Assembly: GCA_020025375.1 (NCBI GenBank)
Contig: JAHHSF010000041.1
Coordinates: 1 to 10,370, forward strand
Source of the DNA: Oscillospiraceae bacterium
Lineage (GTDB): Bacteria; Bacillota; Clostridia; Oscillospirales; Oscillospiraceae
Direction of reading: 5' to 3'
DNA: 10,370 bases
Shown here in pieces: positions 1-6,622 of the stretch (the stretch's first letter is position 1; every line of letters starts with the position of its first letter). The position numbers were made by a program, and so were the translations under genes. Below the pieces are notes generated by a model, which was given only the letters and a program-made list of their open reading frames with translations, made no database searches and was not told the DNA's origin.

Positions 1-420
1 GAAGAAGTGCATACCGATGAACTTGTCGGGGCGCTTAGTGGAAGCAGCGATGGCGGTGATGGAGATGGAGGAGGTGTTGGAGGCCAGGATGGTCTCGGGC
101 TTGCAGATGGCGTCCAGCTCGGAGAAAATGCTCTTCTTGATCTCCATGTTCTCGATGGCGGCCTCGACCACCAGGTCGGCATCGGCGGCGGCCTTCAGGT
201 CGGTGGTGAAGGTGAGGTGGGCCAGGATGTCAGCCTTCTTGGCCTCGTCCATCTTGCCCCTGGCCACCAGCTTATCCAGGCTCTTGTTCAGGCGTGCCTC
301 GGAAGCAGCGATGATCTCGTCCTTGATATCACGGACCACGGTCTCATACCCATTGCGGGCAAAGACCTGAGCGATATCCAGACCCATGGTGCCGCCACCA
401 ATGACAACAACTTTCTTCAT
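1..420 (-). CDS. hbd: 3-hydroxybutyryl-CoA dehydrogenase, N-terminal part (runs off window)
   Basis: This enzyme reduces acetoacetyl-CoA to 3-hydroxybutyryl-CoA with NAD(P)H in the cytoplasmic butyrate pathway. Only the first 140 codons are visible; the C-terminal helical domain lies beyond base 1. Residues 4-13 (VVVIGGGTMG) are the Rossmann GxGxxG loop, followed by an acidic Asp31 at the end of the second strand. SNTSS at 114-118 carries Ser117 and GMHFF at 136-140 carries His138. Both fall at the catalytic positions described for clostridial Hbd, so numbering is collinear with the family without indels. The start is ATG with GGAGGT 9 bases upstream. It follows crt by 45 bp on the same strand with no terminator between, so the two are probably cotranscribed. 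Nothing is abnormal in the visible part. Family assignment is firm; a longer-chain 3-hydroxyacyl-CoA dehydrogenase is the only realistic alternative. Confidence 0.95.
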   Translation of the reverse strand, partial: MKKVVVIGGGTMGLDIAQVFARNGYETVVRDIKDEIIAASEARLNKSLDKLVARGKMDEAKKADILAHLTFTTDLKAAADADLVVEAAIENMEIKKSIFSELDAICKPETILASNTSSISITAIAASTKRPDKFIGMHFF

Positions 421-465
421 AATAATCTACCTCCAAACTTTTATTTCAATTTTATAAGTAAACTC

Positions 466-1242
466 TTAGCGGTTCTTAAAGTTCTTCTCGGCACGCTTCT
501 CCAGGAAGGCGCCCATGCCCTCGTCCTTGTCCTCGGTGCCGCAGGTGACACCGAAGGCCTCGGCTTCAAAGGCGGAGCCGGTTTGGATGTCGGTCTGCAT
601 ACCCATGCGGATGCAGCGCTTGGACTCGCACACAGCAATCTGGGCGTTGGCGGCAATGGCGTTGGCCATTTCCAGAGCCTTGGGCATGAGTTCCTCGGGG
701 GGATAGACATAGCTGACCAGACCGATGCGCTCGGCCTCGGCCGCGTTGATGACCTTGGCGGTAAGGATGAGCTCCATAGCCTTGGCTACGCCCACGATGC
801 GGGGCAGGCGCTGGGTACCTCCAAAGCCGGGGGTGATGCCCAGGCCGGTCTCGGGCTGGCCGAACTTGGCCTTCTCGCTGGCCAGGCGAATGTCGCAAGC
901 CATGGAAAGCTCACATCCGCCTCCCAGAGCGAAGCCGTTCACGGCCGCGATTACAGGCTTGGACATATTTTCCAGCTTCAAAAAGACATTCCCGCCGTGA
1001 ACGCCGAAGCGCTTACCGTCAATGGCGGAAAACTCCTTCATCTCGCCGATGTCGGCGCCAGCCACAAAGCTGCGGCCATCACCGGTGAGGATGGCGACGT
1101 AAATCTCCTCGTCGGCCTCCACCTGGTCGATCACGGCATCCAAGTCGGTGAGCACCGCGCTGTTTAGGGCGTTGAGCGCCTCAGGACGGCTGATGGTCAT
1201 GATTCCCACATGGCCCTGCTTTTCCAGTTTCACAAAACCCAT
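466..1242 (-). CDS. crt: 3-hydroxybutyryl-CoA dehydratase (crotonase, enoyl-CoA hydratase family)
   Basis: The 258-residue product matches the usual crotonase length. It dehydrates 3-hydroxybutyryl-CoA to crotonyl-CoA, the step after Hbd, in the cytoplasm. FVAGADIGEM (59-68) and the glycine-rich ALGGGCEL (105-112) form the CoA/oxyanion-hole elements, with Gly108 as the expected oxyanion residue. Glu111 and Glu131 (in PETGLG) are the two catalytic glutamates, with the same 20-residue spacing as rat mitochondrial hydratase Glu144/Glu164. GFGGTQRLPR at 139-148 is a family signature. ATG is preceded by GGAGGC with good spacing. It is the first gene of a crt-hbd pair, and adjacency to hbd is the reason to prefer butyrate-pathway crotonase over a beta-oxidation hydratase. 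The upstream leader contains a candidate Rex site and a terminator-like hairpin, suggesting redox and/or attenuation control (inference). No bcd/etf genes are in the window. Confidence 0.95.
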   Translation of the reverse strand: MGFVKLEKQGHVGIMTISRPEALNALNSAVLTDLDAVIDQVEADEEIYVAILTGDGRSFVAGADIGEMKEFSAIDGKRFGVHGGNVFLKLENMSKPVIAAVNGFALGGGCELSMACDIRLASEKAKFGQPETGLGITPGFGGTQRLPRIVGVAKAMELILTAKVINAAEAERIGLVSYVYPPEELMPKALEMANAIAANAQIAVCESKRCIRMGMQTDIQTGSAFEAEAFGVTCGTEDKDEGMGAFLEKRAEKNFKNR

Positions 1243-1259
1243 GTTTTTCTGCCTCCTTC

Positions 1260-1283
1260 AAAATATCAACTTTGTGATATTTT
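1260..1283. repeat. AT-rich dyad directly upstream of the crt ribosome binding site
   Basis: AAAATATCA at 1260-1268 and its exact reverse complement TGATATTTT at 1275-1283 flank a 6-base spacer. The dyad touches the crt Shine-Dalgarno region (minus strand, around 1252-1258). It could be an operator or a weak AU hairpin near the ribosome binding site. It overlaps the candidate Rex site at 1272-1289, so the two readings partly compete. The repeat itself is directly visible; its role is inference. Confidence 0.5.
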
Positions 1284-1289
1284 TAACAG
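1272..1289. promoter_or_regulatory. Candidate Rex (redox repressor) operator upstream of crt
   Basis: The plus strand reads TTGTGATATTTTTAACAG. Against the Rex consensus forms TTGTGAA-N4-TTCACAA and TTGTTAA-N4-TTAACAA, 11 of 14 specified bases match in each case, with the correct 7-4-7 geometry. It lies 30-47 bp upstream of the crt start codon, downstream of the proposed crt promoter. Rex is an NADH/NAD-sensing repressor known to control crt-bcd-etf-hbd operons in solventogenic clostridia, so gene context supports the call. It is an imperfect match by eye, and an AT-rich region raises the chance of coincidence. Confidence 0.42.
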
Positions 1290-1301
1290 TTTGACCCTGG
1301 T

Positions 1302-1340
1302 AAAAAGCGTAACAAGCGAAGGTCCCGCTCCGTTACGCTT
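1302..1340 (-). terminator. Terminator-like hairpin in the crt leader (possible attenuator)
   Basis: AAGCGTAAC at 1305-1313 pairs perfectly with GTTACGCTT at 1332-1340. Inside, AGCG (1315-1318) can pair with CGCT (1326-1329). Read on the minus strand the stem ends in GCTT and runs straight into further T residues (1304-1302), giving a five-T tract typical of an intrinsic terminator; the plus-strand side lacks a T tract. It therefore points the same way as crt, about 60-100 bases upstream of its start. It either ends a transcript from the upstream small ORF or acts as an attenuator inside the crt leader. Confidence 0.55.
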
Positions 1341-1348
1341 ACATAAAT

Positions 1349-1366
1349 GGAAGCAAATCCGCTTCC
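1349..1366. repeat. Small hairpin in the crt leader
   Basis: GGAAGC (1349-1354) and GCTTCC (1361-1366) are a perfect 6-bp inverted repeat with a 6-base loop. It lies just downstream of the proposed crt promoter and just ahead of the terminator-like hairpin. In a leader transcript it would form the first of consecutive stems. Whether it interacts with the terminator stem is unknown. Confidence 0.35.
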
Positions 1367-1383
1367 TCCCAGAGTACATATTC

Positions 1384-1412
1384 AGTATAGACGGTTTCCA
1401 TGGAATACGCAA
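1384..1412 (-). promoter_or_regulatory. Candidate sigma-A promoter for crt-hbd
   Basis: On the minus strand, TTGCGT (1412-1407) and TATACT (1389-1384) are separated by exactly 17 bases. The -10 box matches TATAAT at five of six positions, while the -35 box is weak (three of six). Transcription would begin near 1377 and give a crt leader of about 135 bases holding the hairpins and candidate Rex site. It is the best-placed promoter seen for crt; a stronger one further upstream (1639-1667) could also contribute. Confidence 0.5.
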
Positions 1413-1423
1413 CCCCCAAACAG

Positions 1424-1452
1424 ATATTTTTTACGAATTTTTCAAAAAATAT
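1424..1452. repeat. A/T-only inverted repeat upstream of the crt promoter
   Basis: ATATTTTTT (1424-1432) and AAAAAATAT (1444-1452) are perfect 9-bp arms around an 11-base spacer, ending 11 bases upstream of the proposed crt -35 box and just after the small-ORF stop. All pairs are A-T, so an RNA hairpin would be weak. A protein-binding site or an A-tract UP-like element is possible, but no role can be assigned. Confidence 0.4.
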
Positions 1453-1468
1453 ACCCTTTGGTTACCTT

Positions 1469-1605
1469 CTATTTCATGTTTTCCGCCCAGTCCAGAGTGG
1501 AGTCCATGCCGCTGGTCAGCACACAGCGCGCCAAGCCCTGGGTAATGGTGGCAAAGCGCTCATTGCTGCGGTTTTGAAAACCAGCCCCAGCAGGCTGCCC
1601 AGCAT
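1469..1605 (-). pseudogene. Putative small ORF with an apparent one-base frameshift, unknown function
   Basis: ATG at 1605-1603 has AAGGAG nine bases upstream and a near-consensus promoter further upstream. As written the frame gives 29 codons (stop 1518-1516), starting MLGSLLGLVFK. From about codon 12 the frame one base earlier takes over a coding look: its third positions become strongly G/C, like the neighbouring genes, and it reads on through NERFATITQGLARCVLTS and DWAENMK to TAG at 1471-1469. One extra A in the AAAA run near 1572 would join both into a continuous 45-residue protein. This may be a real small gene with an indel (mutation or sequencing error), a decayed gene, or less likely a recoded gene; no canonical slippery heptamer is in frame. 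No family is recognised. The rest of the 494-bp region 1243-1736 holds only the regulatory elements listed separately. Confidence 0.35.
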
Positions 1606-1638
1606 CCCCAGACTCTCCTTCGACGACAATTTTCGTTC

Positions 1639-1667
1639 ATTTTATCATCAGAGGCTCCGCTTGTCAA
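1639..1667 (-). promoter_or_regulatory. Near-consensus sigma-A promoter on the minus strand
   Basis: A perfect TTGACA (1667-1662), a 17-base spacer and TAAAAT (1644-1639, five of six) form one of the strongest promoters in the window. It points away from the spoVB-like gene, toward the small ORF at 1605 and ultimately crt. Transcription should start near 1632. Its quality argues that this otherwise empty stretch is transcribed. Confidence 0.7.
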
Positions 1668-1736
1668 AAGGAATTTCCCGCATGGCGCCCCCACCCCCTG
1701 AATATGGTAGAAAGACGACAGAAGGGGGGCTGACCT

Positions 1737-3230
1737 TTGAATTCTTCGGGGCTTCTGCGGGGCACCGCCCTACTCACCTGCACGGGTATCTTCTCTCAGA
1801 TTTTAGGCTTCTTCTACCGCATTGCCCTCTCCCGGCTCATTGGCGCCGAGACCATGGGACTCTTCCAGCTCATCATGCCGGTCTTTTCCGTCCTCATGGC
1901 GGCGACGGCGGTGGGGCTGACGGCGGCAGTCTCCACCCTGTCAGCTCACAAATTGGCCCTCGGAGACCGGGCGGGGGCCAAGGCCCTGGTCCACCGTTGC
2001 ATCGGCTGGTTCCTCCTCCTGGGCGGCGGGGCGGGAATCCTCTTAGCCACCGGCTCCGACCCCATTTCAGTCTATCTTCTGGGGGACGCCCGCACCCAGC
2101 TGGGGCTCATTTTCCTGGTCCCCTGCCTCCTCCTCACCGGGGTGGAAAACCTGCAAAAGCATTTCTTTTACGGCACAGGCAACGTCCGCCCTCCCGCCCT
2201 GCTGGAGCTGTGCGAACAGGTAATCCGCACAGCGGCGGTGCTTGGCCTGCTGACGGCCTTTGTGCCCCAGACCCCGGAACGGACGGTGGGACTCATCGTC
2301 TGTGGCATGGTCATTTGCGAGATTTTCTCCGCCCTTACCCTCACCGCCCTCTTCCGGCGGCACATGGCCGATGTGCGCCCCGCACCGGCCAAGGGCCTCC
2401 TCCGCCAGGTGGCGGAGGTGGCCCTGCCGGTGGGAGGGACCGCCCTGCTGGGCAATCTTCTGGGCTCGGCGGATGCTATTCTGGTCCCTCAGCTCCTGGT
2501 GGCCGGAGGGATGCCGGTGAGCGAGGCCATGCGCCAATACGGCGTTCTCTTCGGCATGACGGTCCCTCTTCTCTGCCTTCCCACCGCCTTCGTGGGGGCC
2601 ATGGGGCTGGTCCTGATGCCCAACCTGGCAGAACAGACCGCCCTGGGACAAAAGCGGCAGGCGGCCCAGACGGTAGGGAGCTGTCTCCGGTCTACTTCCC
2701 TCCTCCTCTGCCCCGCCCTGGCCTGGCTCACGGCGGTGGGGCCGGAGCTTGGAACCTTTCTCTTCCATGAGGAGACAGCGGGCCAGTATCTGCTCCCCCT
2801 GGCGGTGGGAATCTTCCTTTCCGCCTACCAGTCCGTCCTCTCCTGCGCCCTCAACGGCATCGGCCGGCAACAGGCCTCGGCGGCCAATGCCCTCCTGGGG
2901 GGCGTGGTTCAGCTTTTCTTCACCGTGGCCACGGTAAAGACCTGGGGCATGGGGGGCTATGTAATGGGAGCCCTGGTGAGTGCCGCTGTCAGCGCCGGGC
3001 TCAACCGCCGGGCAGTGGGGCAGACCATTCCCTTGAAGGCCGCCCTCTTCCAGCGGCTCCTGGCCCCCGGCCTGGCCGCCACCCTTATGGGGCTGTGTGT
3101 TCATCTTTTTTTCCATACCCTGCTCAAGCATGGGGTCCCCGTCCCCGCTGGATTGGCCCTCTCCGCCCTCTTCGGGGCAGTGCTGTACCTGGCGGGCCTG
3201 GTGGCTCAGGGGCAATTAGAGCGGAGGTAA
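1737..3230 (+). CDS. spoVB: SpoVB-like polysaccharide/lipid II flippase of the MOP (MATE-like) superfamily
   Basis: The 497-residue, strongly hydrophobic protein has the multi-span profile of the MOP superfamily and starts with the family pattern LLRGTALLTC, GFFYR and SRLIGAETMGLFQL. That resembles the N-terminus of Bacillus SpoVB (usually about 518 residues). SpoVB is an integral membrane protein of the forespore/mother cell needed for spore cortex peptidoglycan, probably moving lipid-linked precursors. The start is TTG at 1737, chosen because a stop codon (TGA, 1731-1733) lies two codons upstream, the next ATG would remove the first conserved helix, and AAGGGGGG sits about 8 bases upstream. 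It is transcribed alone, converging with the threonine aldolase gene 43 bp away. No convincing sigma-A or sporulation promoter was found upstream. Related MurJ or polysaccharide exporters are alternatives; the sporulating context (sigK nearby) favours SpoVB. Confidence 0.85.
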   Translation: MNSSGLLRGTALLTCTGIFSQILGFFYRIALSRLIGAETMGLFQLIMPVFSVLMAATAVGLTAAVSTLSAHKLALGDRAGAKALVHRCIGWFLLLGGGAGILLATGSDPISVYLLGDARTQLGLIFLVPCLLLTGVENLQKHFFYGTGNVRPPALLELCEQVIRTAAVLGLLTAFVPQTPERTVGLIVCGMVICEIFSALTLTALFRRHMADVRPAPAKGLLRQVAEVALPVGGTALLGNLLGSADAILVPQLLVAGGMPVSEAMRQYGVLFGMTVPLLCLPTAFVGAMGLVLMPNLAEQTALGQKRQAAQTVGSCLRSTSLLLCPALAWLTAVGPELGTFLFHEETAGQYLLPLAVGIFLSAYQSVLSCALNGIGRQQASAANALLGGVVQLFFTVATVKTWGMGGYVMGALVSAAVSAGLNRRAVGQTIPLKAALFQRLLAPGLAATLMGLCVHLFFHTLLKHGVPVPAGLALSALFGAVLYLAGLVAQGQLERR

Positions 3231-3273
3231 AGCCCCATTATCACGAAATCCCGGGCGGTTTTCTATCTATTCC

Positions 3274-4293
3274 TTACTTTAGGGCGGCCAGGAGGCCATC
3301 CACGTCCTCCACCTTGGTGGCAAAGTTGCACACAAAGCGGATGATGGTGTGATCCGCGTCCTTGGGACACCAGGTCTCGTAATAGCACAGCCCGTCCAGC
3401 TTCTTCAGCATGGAATTGGGCACGATAGGAAAGACCTGGTTCGTGGGTGACTCCACCATCAGCTCCCATCCCAGGTCCTGGATGCCCTTCTGAAGGCGCT
3501 GGGCCATCTCGTTGGCGTGGCGGCCCAGCTTCCAGTACAGATCGCCGGTAAACAGGGCGTCGAACTGGACCCCCAGGAGCCAGCCCTTGGCCAGGACAGC
3601 GAACATCTGCTTCTTCAGGCGGAAGAAATCCTTCTGGACTCCCTCGTCCACCAGCACCAGGGCCTCACCCATCATGGCCCCGTTCTTGGTGCCGCCGATG
3701 TAGAAAGCGTCGCAATACCGGGCCATGTCGGCCAGGGTCACGTCGCAGGCGGGGCTGGTGAGGGCCACGCCCAGGCGGGCACCGTCGGCAAACAGGAAGA
3801 GGCCGTACTTCTTACACATATCGGACAGGGCCGCAAGCTCCGCCTTGGTGTAAACGGTGCCGTTCTCGGTGGCCTGGGAGATGTATACGAAGCGCGGCTT
3901 GGTAAGGTGCTCGTCCTCATGCCGCTCCATAATGGGGGGAATCTGCTCCGGGCGGACCTTGCCGTCGGCCCCCACGGGGACCTGGATGAGCTTGTGGCCC
4001 CGGGCCTCGGCGGCCCCGGCCTCGTGGCCGTTGATGTGGGCCGTTTCGGCACAGATAACGGCCTCCCAGGGGCGGAGGACGGCGGAGATGGTCACCACAT
4101 TGGTCTGGGTCCCGCCGATGAGGAACTCTACACGGGCGTTGGGAGCCTGGCACGCGGTCCGAATCTTGTCAGCCGCCTTTTTACAGTAGTCGTCCTGGCC
4201 ATAGCCGATGATACCCTCCATGTTGCAGGCCTCCACAGCCTTCAGCACGTCGGGATGGGCGCCTTGGGAATAGTCGTTCCGGAAATTGTACAT
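3274..4293 (-). CDS. ltaE: Low-specificity L-threonine aldolase / beta-eliminating lyase family (PLP-dependent)
   Basis: This fold-type I PLP enzyme is predicted to cleave L-threonine or allo-threonine to glycine and acetaldehyde in the cytoplasm. Numbering from the second ATG gives 339 residues, close to E. coli LtaE (333). Visible motifs are FRNDYSQG near the N-terminus, GGTQTN (phosphate-binding region), AETAHIN with the ring-stacking His, FADGARLG with the Asp that pairs with the pyridine nitrogen, and YIGGTKNG with the Schiff-base Lys. The longest frame begins at 4302, but that ATG abuts GGAGG with no spacer. ATG at 4293-4291 has nine bases of spacing and directly precedes the conserved YNFRNDYS, so 4293 is chosen. 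It follows glnS by 29 bp on the same strand, so cotranscription is likely. Exact substrate stereospecificity cannot be read from sequence; the family also includes related lyases. Confidence 0.88.
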   Translation of the reverse strand: MYNFRNDYSQGAHPDVLKAVEACNMEGIIGYGQDDYCKKAADKIRTACQAPNARVEFLIGGTQTNVVTISAVLRPWEAVICAETAHINGHEAGAAEARGHKLIQVPVGADGKVRPEQIPPIMERHEDEHLTKPRFVYISQATENGTVYTKAELAALSDMCKKYGLFLFADGARLGVALTSPACDVTLADMARYCDAFYIGGTKNGAMMGEALVLVDEGVQKDFFRLKKQMFAVLAKGWLLGVQFDALFTGDLYWKLGRHANEMAQRLQKGIQDLGWELMVESPTNQVFPIVPNSMLKKLDGLCYYETWCPKDADHTIIRFVCNFATKVEDVDGLLAALK

Positions 4294-4322
4294 GAGTAAC
4301 ATCCTCCGTTGTTATATTCGTT

Positions 4323-6005
4323 TTACCGCTTGAAGCTGTCCTTTAAGGAAACAGAGCGGTTAAAGACCAGGTGCTCGGGGCTGGAGTCCTTGTTGTCCAC
4401 GCAGAAATAACCCAGGCGCAGGAACTGATAGGAGGTGGGAGCCTTGGCGGCGGCCAGAGAGGCCTCCACCTTGGCATCGGTGATTACTTCCAGGGAGTTG
4501 GGGTTCATGCAGTCCAGGAAATTCTTGTCGCCGCCGTCGGGATCGGCATCAGAGAAGAGATTGTCGTAGAGCCGGACCTCGGCAGTAACGGCGGTGGCGG
4601 CGTCCACCCAATGGATGGTGGCCCCCTTCACCTTCCGACCGTCGGCGGGGTCGCCCCCACGGCTGTCGGGATCGTACTCAGCGAAGATCTCCACCACATT
4701 TCCGGCCTCGTCCTTCCGGCAGCCGGTACAGGTGATGAGATAGGCCCCCTTCAGACGGCACTCAGGGCCGCCGGGATAAAGCCGCTTATACTTGGGCACG
4801 GGCTCCTCCAGGAAGTCCTCCGCCTCCACATACAGCTCCCGGGAGAAGGAGACGGGACGGACCCCGGCCTCCTCGTTGCCGGGAAGGTTCTCCACCTGGA
4901 AGGTCTCGGTCTTGTCCTCCGGGTAGTTTGTGATGGTGAGCTTGATGGGGCGCAGAACGGCCATGGCCCGCTGGGCGTGCTCGTTCAGGTCCTCCCGGAG
5001 ACAATGCTCCAGGAAGGCGTACTCCACGGTGGAAGCGGCCTTGGACACGCCGTTGCGCTCGGAGAAGTTGCGGATGGCGGCGGGGGTGTAGCCCCGGCGG
5101 CGCAGACCGCAGAGGGTGGGCATCCGGGGGTCGTCCCAGCCGGCCACCTTGCCTTCCTCCACCAGCTGGCGCAGCTTGCGCTTGCTCATGACGGTATAAT
5201 TAATACCCAGCCGGGCAAACTCGATTTGCCGGGGTTTTGAAGGCACGTCGCAGTTCTGAATCACCCAATCATAGAGAGGGCGGTGGTCCTCAAACTCCAG
5301 AGAGCAGAGGGAGTGGGTGATGCCCTCCAGGGCATCCTCAATGGGGTGGGCAAAGTCGTACATGGGATAGATGCACCACTTGTCACCCTGGCGGTGATGA
5401 TGCATATGATTGATTCGATAGAGGGCGGGGTCCCGCATATTGAAATTGCCGCTGGCCAGGTCAATCTTTGCCCGCAGAGTGTACTTGCCGTTGGGGAACT
5501 CCCCAGCCTTCATGCGGGCGAAGAGGTCCAAGCTCTCCTCCACGGGCCGGTCCCGCCAGGGGGAGCGGGCAGGGGTGTTCACGTCGCCCCGGTACTCCTT
5601 GAACTCCTCGGGGGTCAGCTCGCAGACGTAGGCCAGACCTTTTTTGATGAGGGCCACGGCGTACTCGTACATCTGGTCGAAGTAGTCGGAGGCAAAATAG
5701 AAACGGTCGCCCCAGTCGTAGCCCAGCCAGTGGATATCCTCCTGGATGGCCTCCACGTACTCCACGTCCTCCTTGGTGGGGTTGGTGTCGTCCATGCGGA
5801 GGTTGCACAGGCCGCCGTACTTCTGGGCGGTGCCAAAGTCTACGAAGATGGCCTTTGCGTGACCGATGTGAAGGTAGCCGTTGGGTTCGGGGGGAAAGCG
5901 GGTGTGGACCTGCATACCTTGGTACTGCCCGCCCTCCGCAATATCTTGGTCAATGAAATCGTGGATAAAATTCTGGGTCATGGTGGGGTTCAGCTCTTCA
6001 GGCAT
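4323..6005 (-). CDS. glnS: Glutaminyl-tRNA synthetase (class Ic)
   Basis: This enzyme charges tRNA-Gln with glutamine. The 560-residue length fits bacterial GlnRS (E. coli about 554). Residues 37-49 contain RFPPEPNGYLHIGHA with the HIGH signature at 46-49, and VMSKRKL with the KMSKS-like loop lies at about 272-278. The C-terminal half has the beta-barrel anticodon-binding region, ending in the typical LGYFCVD...FNRSVSLKDS pattern. PPEPNG, rather than the bacterial GluRS equivalent, and the C-terminal barrels separate it from GluRS. ATG at 6005 has AAGGAG nine bases upstream. It heads a probable glnS-ltaE operon driven by a promoter 33-61 bases upstream. Many Firmicutes lack GlnRS and make Gln-tRNA through GatCAB; its presence is consistent with certain Clostridia and probably reflects ancient transfer (established for the family, not tested here). 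Confidence 0.97.
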   Translation of the reverse strand: MPEELNPTMTQNFIHDFIDQDIAEGGQYQGMQVHTRFPPEPNGYLHIGHAKAIFVDFGTAQKYGGLCNLRMDDTNPTKEDVEYVEAIQEDIHWLGYDWGDRFYFASDYFDQMYEYAVALIKKGLAYVCELTPEEFKEYRGDVNTPARSPWRDRPVEESLDLFARMKAGEFPNGKYTLRAKIDLASGNFNMRDPALYRINHMHHHRQGDKWCIYPMYDFAHPIEDALEGITHSLCSLEFEDHRPLYDWVIQNCDVPSKPRQIEFARLGINYTVMSKRKLRQLVEEGKVAGWDDPRMPTLCGLRRRGYTPAAIRNFSERNGVSKAASTVEYAFLEHCLREDLNEHAQRAMAVLRPIKLTITNYPEDKTETFQVENLPGNEEAGVRPVSFSRELYVEAEDFLEEPVPKYKRLYPGGPECRLKGAYLITCTGCRKDEAGNVVEIFAEYDPDSRGGDPADGRKVKGATIHWVDAATAVTAEVRLYDNLFSDADPDGGDKNFLDCMNPNSLEVITDAKVEASLAAAKAPTSYQFLRLGYFCVDNKDSSPEHLVFNRSVSLKDSFKR

Positions 6006-6037
6006 GGCGGTTCACTCCTTTATTTACTAACCCATGT

Positions 6038-6066
6038 ATTATACCCAGGTTTTTGGGGAAAAGCAA
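6038..6066 (-). promoter_or_regulatory. Promoter of glnS-ltaE
   Basis: On the minus strand, TTGCTT (6066-6061) and a perfect TATAAT (6043-6038) are separated by 17 bases. The predicted start near 6031 gives a short leader of about 25 bases before the glnS ATG. That leaves no room for a T-box leader, unlike many Firmicute aminoacyl-tRNA synthetase genes. Confidence 0.75.
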
Positions 6067-6229
6067 GGGGGATGGCCCCTCTCGTTTCATTCTGCCGGCA
6101 GATGGACTTCACGCCTAAAATCTGTCCTGTAAATTTACGTGTATCTTATCATGGAGGCGAACGTTTTTCCAGCGATATGAAATGGTTGCTCACTCCCTTT
6201 TCCAACTTAAAAACTTTTTAAAAAAGTAA

Positions 6230-6258
6230 TTGACAGCAAGAACTGTATCTGTTATAGT
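6230..6258 (+). promoter_or_regulatory. Promoter of the thioredoxin gene
   Basis: A perfect TTGACA (6230-6235), a 17-base spacer and TATAGT (6253-6258, five of six) lie 34 bases ahead of the ATG. An A/T-rich tract just upstream could act as an UP element. The strength fits a highly expressed housekeeping gene. Confidence 0.85.
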
Positions 6259-6291
6259 TACAGTATCAAAAAGACAAAGGAGACTTCTACT

Positions 6292-6609
6292 ATGGCAGTC
6301 ATTCATTTTAATGAGCAGGGTTTCGACAAGGCGCTTTCTGACGGCGGCCTGATGATGGTAGACTTCTGGGCTTCCTGGTGCGGCCCCTGCAAGATGCTGG
6401 CCCCCACTATCGACCAGATTGGCGCCCAGTACGAGGGCAAGGCCGTCATCGGTAAGGTGGATGTGGACGAGGAACAGAACCTGGCCATGCGCTACGGCGT
6501 TATGAGCATCCCCACCATCATTTATTTTAAGGACGGCAAGGAGATCGACCGCAAGGTGGGCGTTCAGCCCATCAGCGCTTTCACCTCCGCCCTGGACGCC
6601 AATCTGTAA
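6292..6609 (+). CDS. trxA: Thioredoxin
   Basis: This is a small cytoplasmic dithiol-disulfide oxidoreductase of 105 residues, the standard thioredoxin length. FWASWCGPCKM places the redox Cys30 and Cys33 in the canonical WCGPC motif. SIPT carries the cis-proline Pro74, VDVDEE is the conserved strand end, and the glycine of KVGVQP follows as in other thioredoxins. ATG is preceded by AAAGGAGA with 8 bases of spacing, and a near-consensus promoter sits just upstream. The gene is monocistronic: a strong hairpin terminator begins 13 bases after the stop codon. It is divergent from glnS and convergent with the GTPase-NYN gene. No thioredoxin reductase is adjacent, so the electron donor is unknown from this window. 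Confidence 0.97.
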   Translation: MAVIHFNEQGFDKALSDGGLMMVDFWASWCGPCKMLAPTIDQIGAQYEGKAVIGKVDVDEEQNLAMRYGVMSIPTIIYFKDGKEIDRKVGVQPISAFTSALDANL

Positions 6610-6622
6610 GTTCACAAAACAT

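Noticed and set aside
7..1167. 386-codon open frame on the plus strand opposite hbd and crt
   Set aside because: It is antisense to two genes with intact catalytic motifs, has a Gly/Leu/Val/His-rich composition typical of the reverse frame of GC-rich coding DNA, and has no ribosome binding site.
1699..1722. TGAATA upstream of spoVB as a sigma-F/G -35 element
   Set aside because: No CATA-like -10 box lies at the required distance.
1400..2770. 456-codon open frame on the plus strand overlapping the start of the spoVB-like gene
   Set aside because: The product is Pro/Gly/Arg-rich shadow sequence; the overlapping frame starting at 1737 encodes a recognisable multi-span flippase.
2067..3215. 382-codon minus-strand frame opposite spoVB
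   Set aside because: Gln/Gly/His/Glu-rich antisense shadow without any domain or start signal.
3231..3273. Possible terminator in the 43-bp gap between the convergent spoVB-like and threonine aldolase genes
   Set aside because: Only a 4-bp GCCC/GGGC pairing with an 18-base loop was found and there is no proper T tract; not enough to call.
6129..6138. 10-bp perfect palindrome GTAAATTTAC between glnS and trxA
   Set aside because: Short and A/T-rich, about 90 bp from either promoter, with no matching second site; expected by chance at this length.
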